Source: Caldovatus sediminis
GTDB taxonomy: Bacteria; Pseudomonadota; Alphaproteobacteria; Acetobacterales; Acetobacteraceae
Direction of reading: 5' to 3'
Length of the DNA stretch: 64,000 nucleotides
NCBI RefSeq assembly: GCF_014644455.1
Contig: NZ_BMKS01000004.1
Span: 1 to 64,000, forward strand
The first letter of the stretch is position 1. Each line of letters begins with the position of its first letter. Made by a program: the position numbers and the translations under genes. Below the pieces are notes generated by a model, which saw only the letters and a list, made by a program, of their open reading frames with translations, was not told the origin of the DNA and did not search any database. This document shows positions 31,488-41,074 of this stretch, one piece after another.

Positions 31488-33089
31488 ATGACACAGGCCG
31501 ACGCCAACGCCGCTTCCGCGCGGCCGAACCCTTCGGCGCCGGGGATCGGGCGGCGCGCCGCGCTGCTCTCGGGCGCCGGCGCCGCGGTGGCGATGGCGGC
31601 CGGCGCGGCGGTGCCGGCGCGCGCGCAGGCGAGGCCCCCGCTCACCGTGGCCATCGGGACCGACCTGATCACGCAGGATCCGTGCCGCATCGCCGGCGGC
31701 AACGACTACTTCTTCTTCGCCAACGTCTTCGAGGGCCTCTACGGCCCGGACGAGAACGGCAAGCCCGCGCCGCTGCTCGCCGAGAGCCACACGGCGAGCC
31801 CGGACGGCCTCTCCTACGAGTTCACGCTGCGCCCGAACGCGCGCTTCCACAGCGGCGAGCCGGTCACCGCCGAGGACGTACGCTTCAGCTGGCAGCGCGC
31901 CGTCGCGCCCGAGACGCGCAACCCGAGGGCGAGTGTCCTGGTCGCCAACATCGCCGACGTCGAGGTCCTCGACCAGCGGCGGTGCCGCGTGAAGCTGAAG
32001 CAGCGCGACGCCTCCTTCCTCGATAACTGCGGCGAGTACTGGTACATCATTTCGAAGAAGCATGCGGAGGCTGGCGGGGAGAACCCGTTCGACCGGCAGC
32101 CCATCGGCACCGGCCCCTTCGCCTTCGTCGAGCGCCGCGTCCGCTCCTACATCAAGCTGCGAGGCTTCGAGCAGCACTGGGGCCGCGTGCCGGCCTTCGG
32201 CGAGGTCACGCTCAAGATCATCCCCGACGACCAGTCGCGCGTCGCCCAGGTCCAGACGGGCGAGTCGGACATCGTGACCAACGTCCCGCCCGTGCTGGCC
32301 GCGCCGCTGCAGCGCCTGCCCAACGTGCAGGTCGTCCGCGCGCCGAGCTTCCAGAACATCTACATCGCGATCAACGCGCTGAACGGGCATCCGGGCCTCC
32401 GGCGGGCCGATGTGCGCCGCGCGCTGAACATGGCGGTGGACAAGGCGGCGCTCCTGCGCGCGACCATGCTCGGCTTCGCCCAGCAGCTCGAGCAGCCATG
32501 CCACCCAGACATCTTCGGCTGCGACGCGCAGGTGACGCCCTACGGCTACAACCCGGACCGCGCGCGCCAGATCCTCACCGAGGCCGGCTTCGATTTCGGC
32601 CGCCCGCTGAAGCTGCTCGGCCAGGGCACCGGGCGCGTCCCCCAGGCGCGGGAGACGCTGCAGGGCGTCGCCGCCTTCCTCAACCGCATCGGCATCCGCA
32701 CCGAGATCAACATGCTCGACTACGGCGCCTGGATCTCGGTCTACGGCGCGCGCCAGAAGGACCCCTCGGTGGACATGGTGTTCGCCAATTTCACCGACTA
32801 CAACGCGGACCCCTCCGGCCGCCTGCTGCGCCAGGTGCGCACCGGCGCTACCTATTCGTGGTACTCGAACCCCGAGATCGACGCGATGCTCGACCGCATG
32901 AACGACTTCGCCTCGATCGAGGAGCGGCGGGCGTTCGTCCGTCGTCTGTTCGCGCGGCTGCACGAGGAGGCGCCGCTGATCCCGCTGTGGACCGTCGACT
33001 CCATCTACGGCGTCGGCAGGGGGCTGAGCTGGAAGCCGACGCCGCACGTCTCCTGGCCGGTGCTGTGGAACGTGAGGCGCGCCTCCTAG
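31488..33089 (+). CDS. ABC transporter substrate-binding protein, family 5 (Dpp/Opp-type)
   Basis: A 533-residue periplasmic solute receptor of the peptide/nickel/opine class. The N-terminus has a twin-arginine-like start (GIGRRAALLSGAGAAVAMAA) and a cleavage region ending PARAQA. SBP_bac_5 features are PLTVAIGTDLITQDPC, NARFHSGEPVTAEDVRFSW, QPIGTGPFAFVE and DVRRALNMAVDKAALL. The start follows AGGGAGG. It is first of five genes with both permeases and both ATPases. Ligand unknown: peptides, opines and glutathione are all possible. Confidence 0.95.
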   Translation: MTQADANAASARPNPSAPGIGRRAALLSGAGAAVAMAAGAAVPARAQARPPLTVAIGTDLITQDPCRIAGGNDYFFFANVFEGLYGPDENGKPAPLLAESHTASPDGLSYEFTLRPNARFHSGEPVTAEDVRFSWQRAVAPETRNPRASVLVANIADVEVLDQRRCRVKLKQRDASFLDNCGEYWYIISKKHAEAGGENPFDRQPIGTGPFAFVERRVRSYIKLRGFEQHWGRVPAFGEVTLKIIPDDQSRVAQVQTGESDIVTNVPPVLAAPLQRLPNVQVVRAPSFQNIYIAINALNGHPGLRRADVRRALNMAVDKAALLRATMLGFAQQLEQPCHPDIFGCDAQVTPYGYNPDRARQILTEAGFDFGRPLKLLGQGTGRVPQARETLQGVAAFLNRIGIRTEINMLDYGAWISVYGARQKDPSVDMVFANFTDYNADPSGRLLRQVRTGATYSWYSNPEIDAMLDRMNDFASIEERRAFVRRLFARLHEEAPLIPLWTVDSIYGVGRGLSWKPTPHVSWPVLWNVRRAS

Positions 33090-33116
33090 GCCGGACCCGC
33101 GCAGGGCGAGAACGGG

Positions 33117-34034
33117 ATGGCGCGCTTCCTCCTCACCCGGCTCGGGCAGGCGCTGGTCACGCTGGCGCTGCTGACCGTCCTGATCTTCGTCCTCGCGCGG
33201 CTCACCGGCGACCCGACGCCGCTGGTGCTGCCCTCCGAGGCGACCGAGGCCGACCGCGCCTTCTTCCGCCAGCAGTACGGCCTCGACCGCCCGGTCCACG
33301 AGCAGTACGTCGTCTTCCTCCGCAACGTGCTGCGCGGCGACTTCGGGATCTCGTTCCGCTACCGGGAACCCGCCTTCGACCTGGTGCTGGCGGCGATCGG
33401 CCCGACGCTCCAGCTCGCCGGGGTCTCGATGCTGGTCGCCATCCTGCTCGGCCTGCCGCTCGGCATCGCGGCGGCGCTGCGGCCGGGCTCCTGGCTGGCC
33501 GCGACGGTGCGCGGCTATGCGAGCCTCGGCCAGGCGATGCCGACCTTCTGGACGGGCCTGATGCTGATCTTCGTCTTCGCCATCAGCATTCCCGTCCTGC
33601 CCTCCTCCGGCTACGGGACGGCGGCGAACTTCGTGCTGCCGGCCGTCACCCTCGGCTTCTACGCCTCCGCCTCCGTCACCATGCTGACCTGGGCCAACAT
33701 GACCGAGGCGCTGCGCAGCGACTTCGTGCAGATGGAGCGCGTGCTCGGCATCCCGCGCCGCCTGATCGTGCTGAAGCACGCGCTGCGCAACGCCTCGCTG
33801 CCGATCGTGACCTATCTCGGCCTGCAGTTCGGCCTGCTGCTCGGCGGCGCCGTCGTGACCGAGCGGGTCTTCGCCTGGCCGGGCGTCGGCCAGATGCTCG
33901 TGGACGCCATCCTCAACCGCGACTACCCCGTCGTGCAGGCCGCCGTGATGCTGACCGCCGTGCTCGTCATGACCATCAACCTCGTCGTGGACCTCCTCTA
34001 CGCGGTGCTCGACCCGCGGGTGAGCCGGTCGTGA
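33117..34034 (+). CDS. ABC transporter permease (DppB-like)
   Basis: A 305-residue inner-membrane permease with six helices, starting MARFLLTRLGQALVTLALLT, typical of DppB/OppB. QYGLDRPVHEQYVVFL follows the first helix. The cytoplasmic EAA-like loop is around MTEALRSDFVQMERVLGIPR, and the end (RVFAWPGVGQMLVDAI) is also characteristic. It begins 27 bp after the receptor gene and overlaps the second permease gene by 4 bases (GTGA). Confidence 0.95.
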   Translation: MARFLLTRLGQALVTLALLTVLIFVLARLTGDPTPLVLPSEATEADRAFFRQQYGLDRPVHEQYVVFLRNVLRGDFGISFRYREPAFDLVLAAIGPTLQLAGVSMLVAILLGLPLGIAAALRPGSWLAATVRGYASLGQAMPTFWTGLMLIFVFAISIPVLPSSGYGTAANFVLPAVTLGFYASASVTMLTWANMTEALRSDFVQMERVLGIPRRLIVLKHALRNASLPIVTYLGLQFGLLLGGAVVTERVFAWPGVGQMLVDAILNRDYPVVQAAVMLTAVLVMTINLVVDLLYAVLDPRVSRS

Positions 34035-34921
34035 GCGCCGCCGCGGGGGAGCGGCCCGGCGACGCGGGCGGGCTGTTCGGCGGGCGCATCCGGGCCGGCG
34101 CGGGGCGGCCGCCGCTGTTCGCGACCGCGATCTGCCTGCTGCTCGTCGTCGCCGCCCTCGGCGGCGGGGCGATCGCGCCCTACGTGCCGGACGAGGCCGA
34201 CTTCACCGCCATCCTCGCGCCGCCCGCCTGGGTGGAGGGGGGATCGCTCGCGCATCCGCTCGGCACCGACCAGCTCGGCCGCGACATGCTGAGCCGCCTG
34301 ATCGCGGGGGCGCGCATCTCGCTGCTGACCGCGGGCGCCGCGGTGCTGGCCGGCGGCACCGTCGGCGTCGCGCTCGGCCTCGCCGCTGGTTATCTCGGCG
34401 GCGTGGTCGAGGCGGTGGTCATGCGCGTCGTGGATGCCTTCCTCGCGCTGCCCTTCATCCTGATGGCGCTCGCCTTCGTGGCGGCGCTGGGGACGGGGAT
34501 CGGGAACATCATCCTCGTCATGATGCTGACCAACTGGGCCCGCTACGCGCGCCTGGTGCGGAGCGAGGTGGTCTCGATCAAGAAGCGCGACTTCGTGCTG
34601 CTCGCCCGCGTCGCCGGCCTCCGCCCCCTGCCGATCGCGCTGCGGCACATCCTGCCGAACGCGCTCACCTCCATCCTCGTGCTCGGCGTGCTCGACGTCG
34701 GGCGCGCGATCATCCTCGAATCCTCGCTCTCCTTCCTCGGCCTCGGCATCCAGCCGCCCGACGTGTCCTGGGGCCTCGCCCTGGCCGAGGGGCGGACCTA
34801 CATGACCGTCGCCTGGTGGCTCACGGTCTGGCCGGGGCTCGCCATCGTGCTCGCGGTGATGAGCTTCAACGCGCTCGGCGAGTGGCTGAAGGCGGGCTTC
34901 GATCCGCGCGGCCGGCTGTAG
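34031..34921 (+). CDS. ABC transporter permease (DppC-like)
   Basis: A 296-residue second permease. HPLGTDQLGRDMLSRLIAGA, near residue 76, is the DppC/OppC hallmark, and the EAA loop follows in VSIKKRDFVLLARVAGL. The start is GTG 34031, overlapping the dppB-like stop as GTGA, which couples translation. Near the C-terminus, SSLSFLGLGIQPPDVSWG is also typical. It ends 11 bp before the first ATPase gene. Confidence 0.94.
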   Translation: MSAAAGERPGDAGGLFGGRIRAGAGRPPLFATAICLLLVVAALGGGAIAPYVPDEADFTAILAPPAWVEGGSLAHPLGTDQLGRDMLSRLIAGARISLLTAGAAVLAGGTVGVALGLAAGYLGGVVEAVVMRVVDAFLALPFILMALAFVAALGTGIGNIILVMMLTNWARYARLVRSEVVSIKKRDFVLLARVAGLRPLPIALRHILPNALTSILVLGVLDVGRAIILESSLSFLGLGIQPPDVSWGLALAEGRTYMTVAWWLTVWPGLAIVLAVMSFNALGEWLKAGFDPRGRL

Positions 34922-34932
34922 GCCGCGGCGCC

Positions 34933-35913
34933 ATGCCCCACGGCGAGCCCCTCCTCGCGATCCGCGGCCTGAACGTCGAGTTCGGCCTGCCGGCGCGGCC
35001 CGTGCGCGCCGTCGCCGACGCCGATCTGACGCTCGCGCCCGGCGAGATCCTCGGCATCGCCGGCGAGTCGGGAAGCGGCAAGACCACGCTCTGCGCCGCT
35101 GTCATGCGCACCCTGCCGCGCACGGCGCGCGTCTCGGGCAGGGTCGAGTTCGCGGGGAAGGAGCTGCTCTCGCTGCCGGAGCGGGAGATGGCGCGCCTGC
35201 GTGGCCGCGACCTCGCGATGGTGCTGCAGAACCCGATGACCTCGCTCGACCCGCTCTACACCATCGGCAACCAGCTCGAGGAGGTGCTGCGCGAGCGGCG
35301 GCGCGGCGGCGGAGCGGGGCGGCTGGGCAGCGCGGTGGAGGTGCTGCGCCGCGTCCACCTCACCGCGCCGGAGCTGCGGCTGCGGCAGTACCCGCACCAG
35401 CTCAGCGGCGGCATGCGCCAGCGGGTGCTGGTCGGGATGGCGACGGCCGCGGCGCCGCGGCTGCTGATCGCGGACGAGCCCACCACCGCGCTCGACGCCT
35501 CGATCCAGGACGAGATCCTGATCCTGTTCCGGGAACTGCGCGAGTCCGCCGGCACCGCGGTCGTCATCGTCACGCACGACCTGTCGGCGATCCGGCGGCT
35601 CTCCGACCGGGTGGTCATCATGTACGCCGGCCGCATCGTGGAGGAGGGGCCGACGGTCGAGGTCTTCCGCGCGCCGCGCCATCCCTACACGCAGGCCCTG
35701 CTCGCCTCCCTGCCGCGGATCGAGGAGGAGGAGGTCGTCCTCCAGCCGATCCCGGGCCAGGTGCCCGACCTCGCCCGGCTGCCGCCGGGCTGCGCCTTCG
35801 CCGCGCGCTGCCCGGCCGCGATCCCGCTCTGCCGCGAGGAGCGGCCACGCGAGCGCACGGTCGGCGAACGCCACCGCGTCTTCTGCTGGCGCGCGGGCGA
35901 GGGTGCCGCATGA
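34933..35913 (+). CDS. ABC transporter ATP-binding protein (DppD-like)
   Basis: A 326-residue ATPase. Walker A is GESGSGKTT, the ABC signature LSGGMRQRVLVGMA and Walker B LLIADEPTTALD, with the switch His in VIVTHDLSAIRRL. The C-terminal oligopeptide-transporter extension has the cysteine-bearing segment PPGCAFAARCPAAIPLC, which in some relatives binds an iron-sulfur cluster. The ATG at 34933 (MPHGEPLLAIRGLNVEF) lies 11 bp after the permease gene. Its end overlaps the next ATPase gene as ATGA. Confidence 0.95.
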   Translation: MPHGEPLLAIRGLNVEFGLPARPVRAVADADLTLAPGEILGIAGESGSGKTTLCAAVMRTLPRTARVSGRVEFAGKELLSLPEREMARLRGRDLAMVLQNPMTSLDPLYTIGNQLEEVLRERRRGGGAGRLGSAVEVLRRVHLTAPELRLRQYPHQLSGGMRQRVLVGMATAAAPRLLIADEPTTALDASIQDEILILFRELRESAGTAVVIVTHDLSAIRRLSDRVVIMYAGRIVEEGPTVEVFRAPRHPYTQALLASLPRIEEEEVVLQPIPGQVPDLARLPPGCAFAARCPAAIPLCREERPRERTVGERHRVFCWRAGEGAA

Positions 35914-36929
35914 GCGCGGACGCGGCCCCGCCGATGGTCGAGGCGATCGGCCTGACCAAGACCTTCGCGATCCCGGCCGCGACGCTGTTCGGCAGGGCGC
36001 GCCCGGTCGCCGCCGCCGTGGACGTCTCCTTCCGCATCCCGCGCGGCCGGACCTTCGGCCTGGTCGGCGAATCGGGCAGCGGCAAGAGCACGGTCGCGAA
36101 GCTGCTGCTGAAGCTGGAGGCGCCGAGCGCGGGCCGCCTGCTGGTCGAGGGGCAGGACATCTTCGCGCAGACGCCGGCCGAGGAGCTGGCCTACCGGCGC
36201 AAGGTCCAGGCGGTGTTCCAGGACCCCTACGGCGCGCTCAGCCCGCGCATGCGCGCCGACCGCATCGTCACGGAGCCGCTGCGCGCCCACGGCATGGACC
36301 GCCGCGAGGCGGAGGCGCGGGCGCCCGAGCTTCTGCGCCTGGTCGGCCTGCCGCCGGACTCGGCGCGCAAGTATCCGCACGAGTTCAGCGGCGGCCAGCG
36401 CCAGCGGCTCGCCATCGCGCGCGCGCTGTCGGTGGACCCCGCGCTCCTCGTGCTGGACGAGCCGGTCTCGGCGCTCGACGTCTCGGTGCGCGCGCAGGTG
36501 CTGACCCTGCTGCGCGAGATGCAGCAGCGGCTGGACCTGACCTACCTCTTCATCGGCCACGACCTCGCCGTGGTGCGCTACCTGAGCGACACGGTCGGCG
36601 TCATGTATTTCGGCCGCCTGGTCGAGCTGGGTCCGGCGCGCCGCGTGCTGCGGCGTCCGGCGCATCCCTACACGCGGCGCCTGGTCGCGCTCGCCGCCGG
36701 CGACGCGCCGCTCGGCGCCGTGCGCCTGCAGGGCGAGCTGCCGAACCCGCTGGCGCCGCCGAGCGGCTGCCTGTTCCGCACCCGCTGCCCCTACGCCGAC
36801 GCGACCTGCGCCGCCCGCCTGCCGGAGATGCGCCTGGCGGAGCCGGACCACCTCGTCGCCTGCCACCACCACGAGGCGGTCGCCGCCGGCGCCAAGGCGG
36901 AGACCGGCCCGATGCTGCAGGAGGCGTAG
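35910..36929 (+). CDS. ABC transporter ATP-binding protein (DppF-like)
   Basis: A 339-residue partner ATPase. Walker A GESGSGKST, signature FSGGQRQRLAIARAL, Walker B LLVLDEPVSALD, and the DppF-type QAVFQDPYGALSPRMRADRI after the Q-loop. The C-terminal extension again has paired cysteines (GCLFRTRCPYADATC). It overlaps the preceding gene by 4 bases and ends the five-gene transporter operon, stopping 16 bp from the convergent biotin carrier gene. Confidence 0.95.
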   Translation: MSADAAPPMVEAIGLTKTFAIPAATLFGRARPVAAAVDVSFRIPRGRTFGLVGESGSGKSTVAKLLLKLEAPSAGRLLVEGQDIFAQTPAEELAYRRKVQAVFQDPYGALSPRMRADRIVTEPLRAHGMDRREAEARAPELLRLVGLPPDSARKYPHEFSGGQRQRLAIARALSVDPALLVLDEPVSALDVSVRAQVLTLLREMQQRLDLTYLFIGHDLAVVRYLSDTVGVMYFGRLVELGPARRVLRRPAHPYTRRLVALAAGDAPLGAVRLQGELPNPLAPPSGCLFRTRCPYADATCAARLPEMRLAEPDHLVACHHHEAVAAGAKAETGPMLQEA

Positions 36930-36945
36930 GGGCCCGGCCGGCGGT

Positions 36946-37167
36946 TCACGCCTCCATTACGGCGACGGTCTGGCCCGCCGCCACCGCCTCGCCCGGGGCG
37001 ACGAGGATCTCGATCACGCGCCCGTCCACCGGCGCCGGGATCGGGATCTCCATCTTCATGGACTCGATGGTCAGGATCGGGTCGTCCTCGGCGACCGCAT
37101 CGCCGGGAACCACCTCGTGGCGGATGACGCTGCCCGGCGTCTCCGCCTTCACCTCGATCCTCTTCAT
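36946..37167 (-). CDS. Stand-alone biotin carboxyl carrier protein (biotinyl domain)
   Basis: A 73-residue protein made of one biotinyl/lipoyl-type domain. The biotin-attachment Lys38 sits in the classic ESMKMEIPIPAP hairpin, and the domain is complete from KRIEVKAETPG to VAVMEA. It carries carboxybiotin between a biotin carboxylase and a carboxyltransferase. It lies 21 bp downstream of a carboxyltransferase gene on the same strand. BirA and a biotin carboxylase are encoded 5-8 kb away. Most acyl-CoA carboxylases fuse this domain to the carboxylase or have a longer BCCP, so this is a minimal form. Confidence 0.93.
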   Translation of the reverse strand: MKRIEVKAETPGSVIRHEVVPGDAVAEDDPILTIESMKMEIPIPAPVDGRVIEILVAPGEAVAAGQTVAVMEA

Positions 37168-37188
37168 GCCTGCTCCTCGAAGGCCTCG

Positions 37189-38718
37189 TCAGAAGTTGTA
37201 GGGCCAGGTGGCCATGTGGTGGCGCCCGATGCCGCCGGAGGCGCGTGACTCGTGCACCGCGAGCATGCGGATCAGCCAGGCGCGGGTCTCGCGCGGGTCT
37301 ATCACGTCCTGGGCAAGGAACCCGGCCGCGAGGTCGTAGGCGCCGGTGTCGCGGGCAAGCTCGCGGCGCAGCGCCTCGAAGCGTTCCGGGTCGGCCTGGC
37401 GGCGCACGCCGTGCAGCACGTTCACCGCGGCGGCGGGGTCCATGAAGCTGACGTCGGCGCTGTACCAGGCGGCGATCTCGTCGGCGGTGCCGCCCATGTT
37501 GATGTAGGCCTGCCCATAGCTCTTGCGCATGATGACGGCGAGCTTGGGCACCGTCGCCATCTCCAGCGCGTGGTTGAAGTTCATGATCTGGCCGGCGAGG
37601 CCGAGCCGCTCGCCCTCGACGCCGACGAGGAAGCCGGGCGTGTCGGTCAGGAAGACCAGCGGGATGTTGAAGGAATCGCACAGCACGATGAAGCCCGTCG
37701 CCTTGCGGCAGGCCTGGGGGTCGAGCGCGCCGCCCTTGAAGATCGGGTTGCTGGCGATGATGCCGACCGTGCGCCCGCCGATGCGCGCGAGGCCGCAGGT
37801 GAGGACCTTCGCGAAGCGCTCCTTGACCGGGAAGAAGCTGTCGCGGTCCACGACGACCTCGATCACCCGCCGCACGTCGTACACGCGCTCGCGCTGCTCG
37901 GGCACGATGTCGAGGATGCGCGCCATCCCCTCGCCCGATCCCGGCGGGACCGGCGCGCGCGGTGGCGGTTCGTTCGCGTTGGAGGGCATGTAGCTGAGGA
38001 AGCGACGGATCGCGCCCAGCACCTCCTGGTCCGTCGCGTAGGCCTGGTCCACCTCGCCGGTGACCTCGGTGCGCATGCGCCAGCCGCCGAGCTCCTCCGG
38101 GTCCACCTCCTCGGAGATCGCGACCGCCGTCACCTTCGGGCTGGAGACGGCGAGCACCGCGCCCTTGCGCATCAGCACGAAGTCCGACATCGCGGCCTTC
38201 CAGCTCGGCGAGCCGTAGCTCTGCCCGAGGATGGCCGTCACCCAGGGCGTCTGCCGGCGCCGGTCGTACACCTGGTGGCTGCGCGTGCGGGCGATGCCGC
38301 GCGCGCCCATCACGTCCGGGATGCGCGCGCCGCCCGCCTCGCCGAGGATCACCATCGGGATGCCGCGCGCGATGGTGGTCTTGCGCACGTGCTGGAACTT
38401 GAGGCTCGCCACCGGCGCGCTGGAGGCGCCGAGCGTGGTGAAGTCGTAGGCGACCACGCCGACCTCGCGCCCGTCTATGCGCCCGTAGCCCGTGACGACG
38501 CCGTCGCCGGGCGAGCGGTCGCGGTCCGCCGCGCGCTCCGAGACGGCGAAGAGGCCGACCTCCTGGAACGACCCCTCGTCGAGCAGGTGCGCGATGCGCT
38601 GGCGCGCGTTCAGCAGGCCGGCGGCGGCGAACTCCTCGAGCTTCCGCTTCGACCCCATGGCGAGCGCCTTCCCGCGGCGCCGCGCGTGCTCGGCGATCTC
38701 GCGCTCGAACGGCATCAT
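37189..38718 (-). CDS. Acyl-CoA carboxylase carboxyltransferase subunit (copy 1)
   Basis: A 509-residue biotin-dependent carboxyltransferase with two crotonase-like halves. The N half carries KLEEFAAAGLLNARQRIAHL, LGEAGGARIPDVMGARG and SYGSPSWKAAMSDF. The C half carries NPIFKGGALDPQACRKATGF, FLTDTPGFLVGVEGE and the end DPRETRAWLIRML. It transfers CO2 from carboxybiotin to an acyl-CoA (propionyl-, methylcrotonyl- or geranyl-CoA type not distinguishable). The start is uncertain: ATGs at 38727, 38718 and 38715 cluster around an AGGGGG stretch. I took 38718. It is paired with the free biotin carrier and is divergent from the acyl-CoA synthetase gene. Confidence 0.92.
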   Translation of the reverse strand: MMPFEREIAEHARRRGKALAMGSKRKLEEFAAAGLLNARQRIAHLLDEGSFQEVGLFAVSERAADRDRSPGDGVVTGYGRIDGREVGVVAYDFTTLGASSAPVASLKFQHVRKTTIARGIPMVILGEAGGARIPDVMGARGIARTRSHQVYDRRRQTPWVTAILGQSYGSPSWKAAMSDFVLMRKGAVLAVSSPKVTAVAISEEVDPEELGGWRMRTEVTGEVDQAYATDQEVLGAIRRFLSYMPSNANEPPPRAPVPPGSGEGMARILDIVPEQRERVYDVRRVIEVVVDRDSFFPVKERFAKVLTCGLARIGGRTVGIIASNPIFKGGALDPQACRKATGFIVLCDSFNIPLVFLTDTPGFLVGVEGERLGLAGQIMNFNHALEMATVPKLAVIMRKSYGQAYINMGGTADEIAAWYSADVSFMDPAAAVNVLHGVRRQADPERFEALRRELARDTGAYDLAAGFLAQDVIDPRETRAWLIRMLAVHESRASGGIGRHHMATWPYNF

Positions 38719-38851
38719 CCCCCTCATGCGCAGTTCGGTGCCGCGCCCGCAAGCGGCCGGCGTCGCGCGCAGCATGGCAGAGTTGACGCACCCGGCAAGG
38801 GCGGCTTCACATCCCGCTTCCAGGCACACGCATGCCCCTGGGGGAGCGGCC

Positions 38852-41074
38852 ATGAGCAGCGGATGCGCGGCGAGGCGCGAGGCGAATCTCCGGCGCCTCT
38901 TCGAACCCTCCTCCGTCGCCGTGCTCGGCGCGTCCGGGGTCGCCACCAAGGCCGGCGGGCGCCCGCTCGCCTACCTGCGCGAGACCGGCTTCGCCGGCCG
39001 CGTCTATCCGATCAACCCGCGGCACCGCGCGCTGTTCGGCTTCGACTGCTTCCCCTCCCTCGACGCGCTGCCCGAGGTGCCCGATCTGGTCGTCGTCGCC
39101 ATCCCCGCCGAGGGCGTGCTGCCGGCGGTGCGCCAGGCCGCCGCGATGGGCGTCGGCGCGATGGTGATCTACACCAGCGGCTTCGCCGAGGTCGGGCCGG
39201 AGGGCGGCGCGGCCGAGCGCGAGATCCGCGGCATCTGCGAACGGACCGGCCTGATCGTCTGCGGCCCGAACTGCCAGGGCATCGCGAACCTGTTCAACGG
39301 CCTCGCCGTGAACTTCTCGACGGCGCTCTCGGAGGGGCAGCCGAAGCCGGGCCCGATCGGCATCGTCTCGCAGAGCGGGCTCGTCGGCGCACTGATCGCC
39401 TCGGAGTGCATGGCCCGCTCGCTCGGGCTCGGCTACCTCGTCAGCACGGGGAACGAGGCCGGGTTCGAGTTCGCCGACGCCGTCGCGCACATGACCGCGG
39501 ACCCGCGCATCCGCGTCGTCGTCGGCTACCTGGAGGGCATCCGCGACGTCGCGCGCTTCCGCGCCGCGGCGCTGCGGGCGCGGGAGAAGGGCAAGCCGCT
39601 GGTCGTCCTCAAGGCCGGGCGCAGCTCCGCGGCGGCGCGCGCCGCGGCCTCGCACACCGGCGCGCTCGCCGGCTCGGCGCGGCTGCACGACGCGCTGTTC
39701 GCGGAGCTCGGCGTCATGGTGGAGGAGAGCCTGGAGGACCTGGTGGACGCCGCCGTCACCCTCGGCGCCGCGCTGCCGCCGCCGCGCGGGGCGCGGGTCG
39801 GGATCGTCGGCAATTCGGGCGGCTTCAACGTCCTCTGCACGGACGACCTGCACCGCTTCGGCCTGGAGCTCGCGTCGCTGTCCGAGCCGACGCGGGCGGA
39901 GATCGCGGCGCACCTGCCGCCCTTCCTCCCGGCGCAGAATCCCGTGGACCTGGCGTCGCTGCCGCAGGCGGACCCGGCGACGGCACGGGCGCTGCTGCAG
40001 CGGGTGGCGGACGATCCCGGGGTGGACATCGTGATCTGCTGCTTCGGCGCGATCCGCGCCGCCTCGGCGGCGCTCACCGCCGAGCTGGCGGCCTTCGCGC
40101 GGTCGGCGGCCAAGCCGATGGTCGCGGCCTGGCTCGCCTCGGCGCCGGCGGGCTTCGTCGCGCTCTCGGCCGCGGGCGTCCCGACCTTCACCGACCCGTC
40201 GCGCGCCGCGAGGGCGGCGCGGCGCCTGCTCGATGCGGCGGCGCGGCCGGCCGGCGGCGCCGCGCCGCCGGCGGACGCGGCGCCGGCGGACGCCGCGTCC
40301 GTCGCCGCGCTCGTGCGGCAGGCCCGGAGGGAGGGCCGGGGCGTCATCGGGGAGGCGGCGCTCCTGCCCGCGCTCGGCCGGCTCGGATTGCGCGTTCCGC
40401 GCATGGCGCGCGTCCGCACGCCCGAGGAGGCGGAGACCGCCTTCGCCGCCCTCGGCGCGGACGGCGTCGCGGTGAAGATCGACTCGCCCGACATCCCGCA
40501 CAAGACGGAGGCCGGCGGCGTCGCGCTCGGCATCGCCTCGCCGGCGGCCTGCCGGGAGGCGGCCCGGACGATCCTCGGCGCCGTGCGCGAGAAGGCGCCC
40601 GGCGCGGCGATCGAGGGACTGCTCGTGGCGGAGATGGTCGGCGGCGGCCGTGCCGAGGTGATGATCGGCATCAAGCGCGATCCGATCCTCGGCCCCTTCG
40701 TCGCCGTCGGCCTGGGCGGCGTCTTCGTCGAGATCCTCGGCGACGTGGCCTTCCGCGCCGCCCCCTTCGGCGAGGCCGAGGCGACGGCGCTGCTGCGGAG
40801 CCTCAAGGCCTGGCCGCTGCTGGACGGCGCGCGCGACCGGCCGCGCCTCGACGTGCCGGCGCTGGCGCGCGCGATCGCCGCCGTGTCGCGGCTCGCCGTG
40901 GCGGTCCCGGAGATCGGCGAGCTGGACCTGAACCCGGTCCTGGTCGGCCGGGAGGGCGAGGGCGCCGTCGTCGTGGACGCCCTGCTCCGCCTCGCGCCGG
41001 CCGGGGCGCCCCGCCATGGCGGAGGACTGATGCGCAACGAGGCGGTGGAGGAGAGCGGTGAACTGGACGCCTGA
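38852..41074 (+). CDS. NDP-forming acyl-CoA synthetase (acetate-CoA ligase family, fused alpha-beta)
   Basis: A 740-residue ADP-forming-type ligase. The CoA-binding Rossmann part begins VAVLGASGVATKAGGRPLAY. The succinyl-CoA-synthetase-like part has GPNCQGIANLFNGLAVNFS and GIVSQSGLVGAL. The SHTGALAGS motif (His268) is where this family usually has its phospho-histidine. A C-terminal ATP-grasp part follows from about residue 500 (VAVKIDSPDIPHKTEAGGVA, ending GELDLNPVLV). It should activate an organic acid to its CoA thioester. The start follows GGGGAG. Its end overlaps the next carboxyltransferase gene by 17 bases, so activation and carboxylation are probably linked. Confidence 0.9.
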   Translation: MSSGCAARREANLRRLFEPSSVAVLGASGVATKAGGRPLAYLRETGFAGRVYPINPRHRALFGFDCFPSLDALPEVPDLVVVAIPAEGVLPAVRQAAAMGVGAMVIYTSGFAEVGPEGGAAEREIRGICERTGLIVCGPNCQGIANLFNGLAVNFSTALSEGQPKPGPIGIVSQSGLVGALIASECMARSLGLGYLVSTGNEAGFEFADAVAHMTADPRIRVVVGYLEGIRDVARFRAAALRAREKGKPLVVLKAGRSSAAARAAASHTGALAGSARLHDALFAELGVMVEESLEDLVDAAVTLGAALPPPRGARVGIVGNSGGFNVLCTDDLHRFGLELASLSEPTRAEIAAHLPPFLPAQNPVDLASLPQADPATARALLQRVADDPGVDIVICCFGAIRAASAALTAELAAFARSAAKPMVAAWLASAPAGFVALSAAGVPTFTDPSRAARAARRLLDAAARPAGGAAPPADAAPADAASVAALVRQARREGRGVIGEAALLPALGRLGLRVPRMARVRTPEEAETAFAALGADGVAVKIDSPDIPHKTEAGGVALGIASPAACREAARTILGAVREKAPGAAIEGLLVAEMVGGGRAEVMIGIKRDPILGPFVAVGLGGVFVEILGDVAFRAAPFGEAEATALLRSLKAWPLLDGARDRPRLDVPALARAIAAVSRLAVAVPEIGELDLNPVLVGREGEGAVVVDALLRLAPAGAPRHGGGLMRNEAVEESGELDA

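Noticed and set aside
37252-41061. A 1269-codon plus-strand open frame across the carboxyltransferase and synthetase genes
   Set aside because: It changes composition where the real genes change frame and shows no homology-like segments. Both real genes are explained in other frames.
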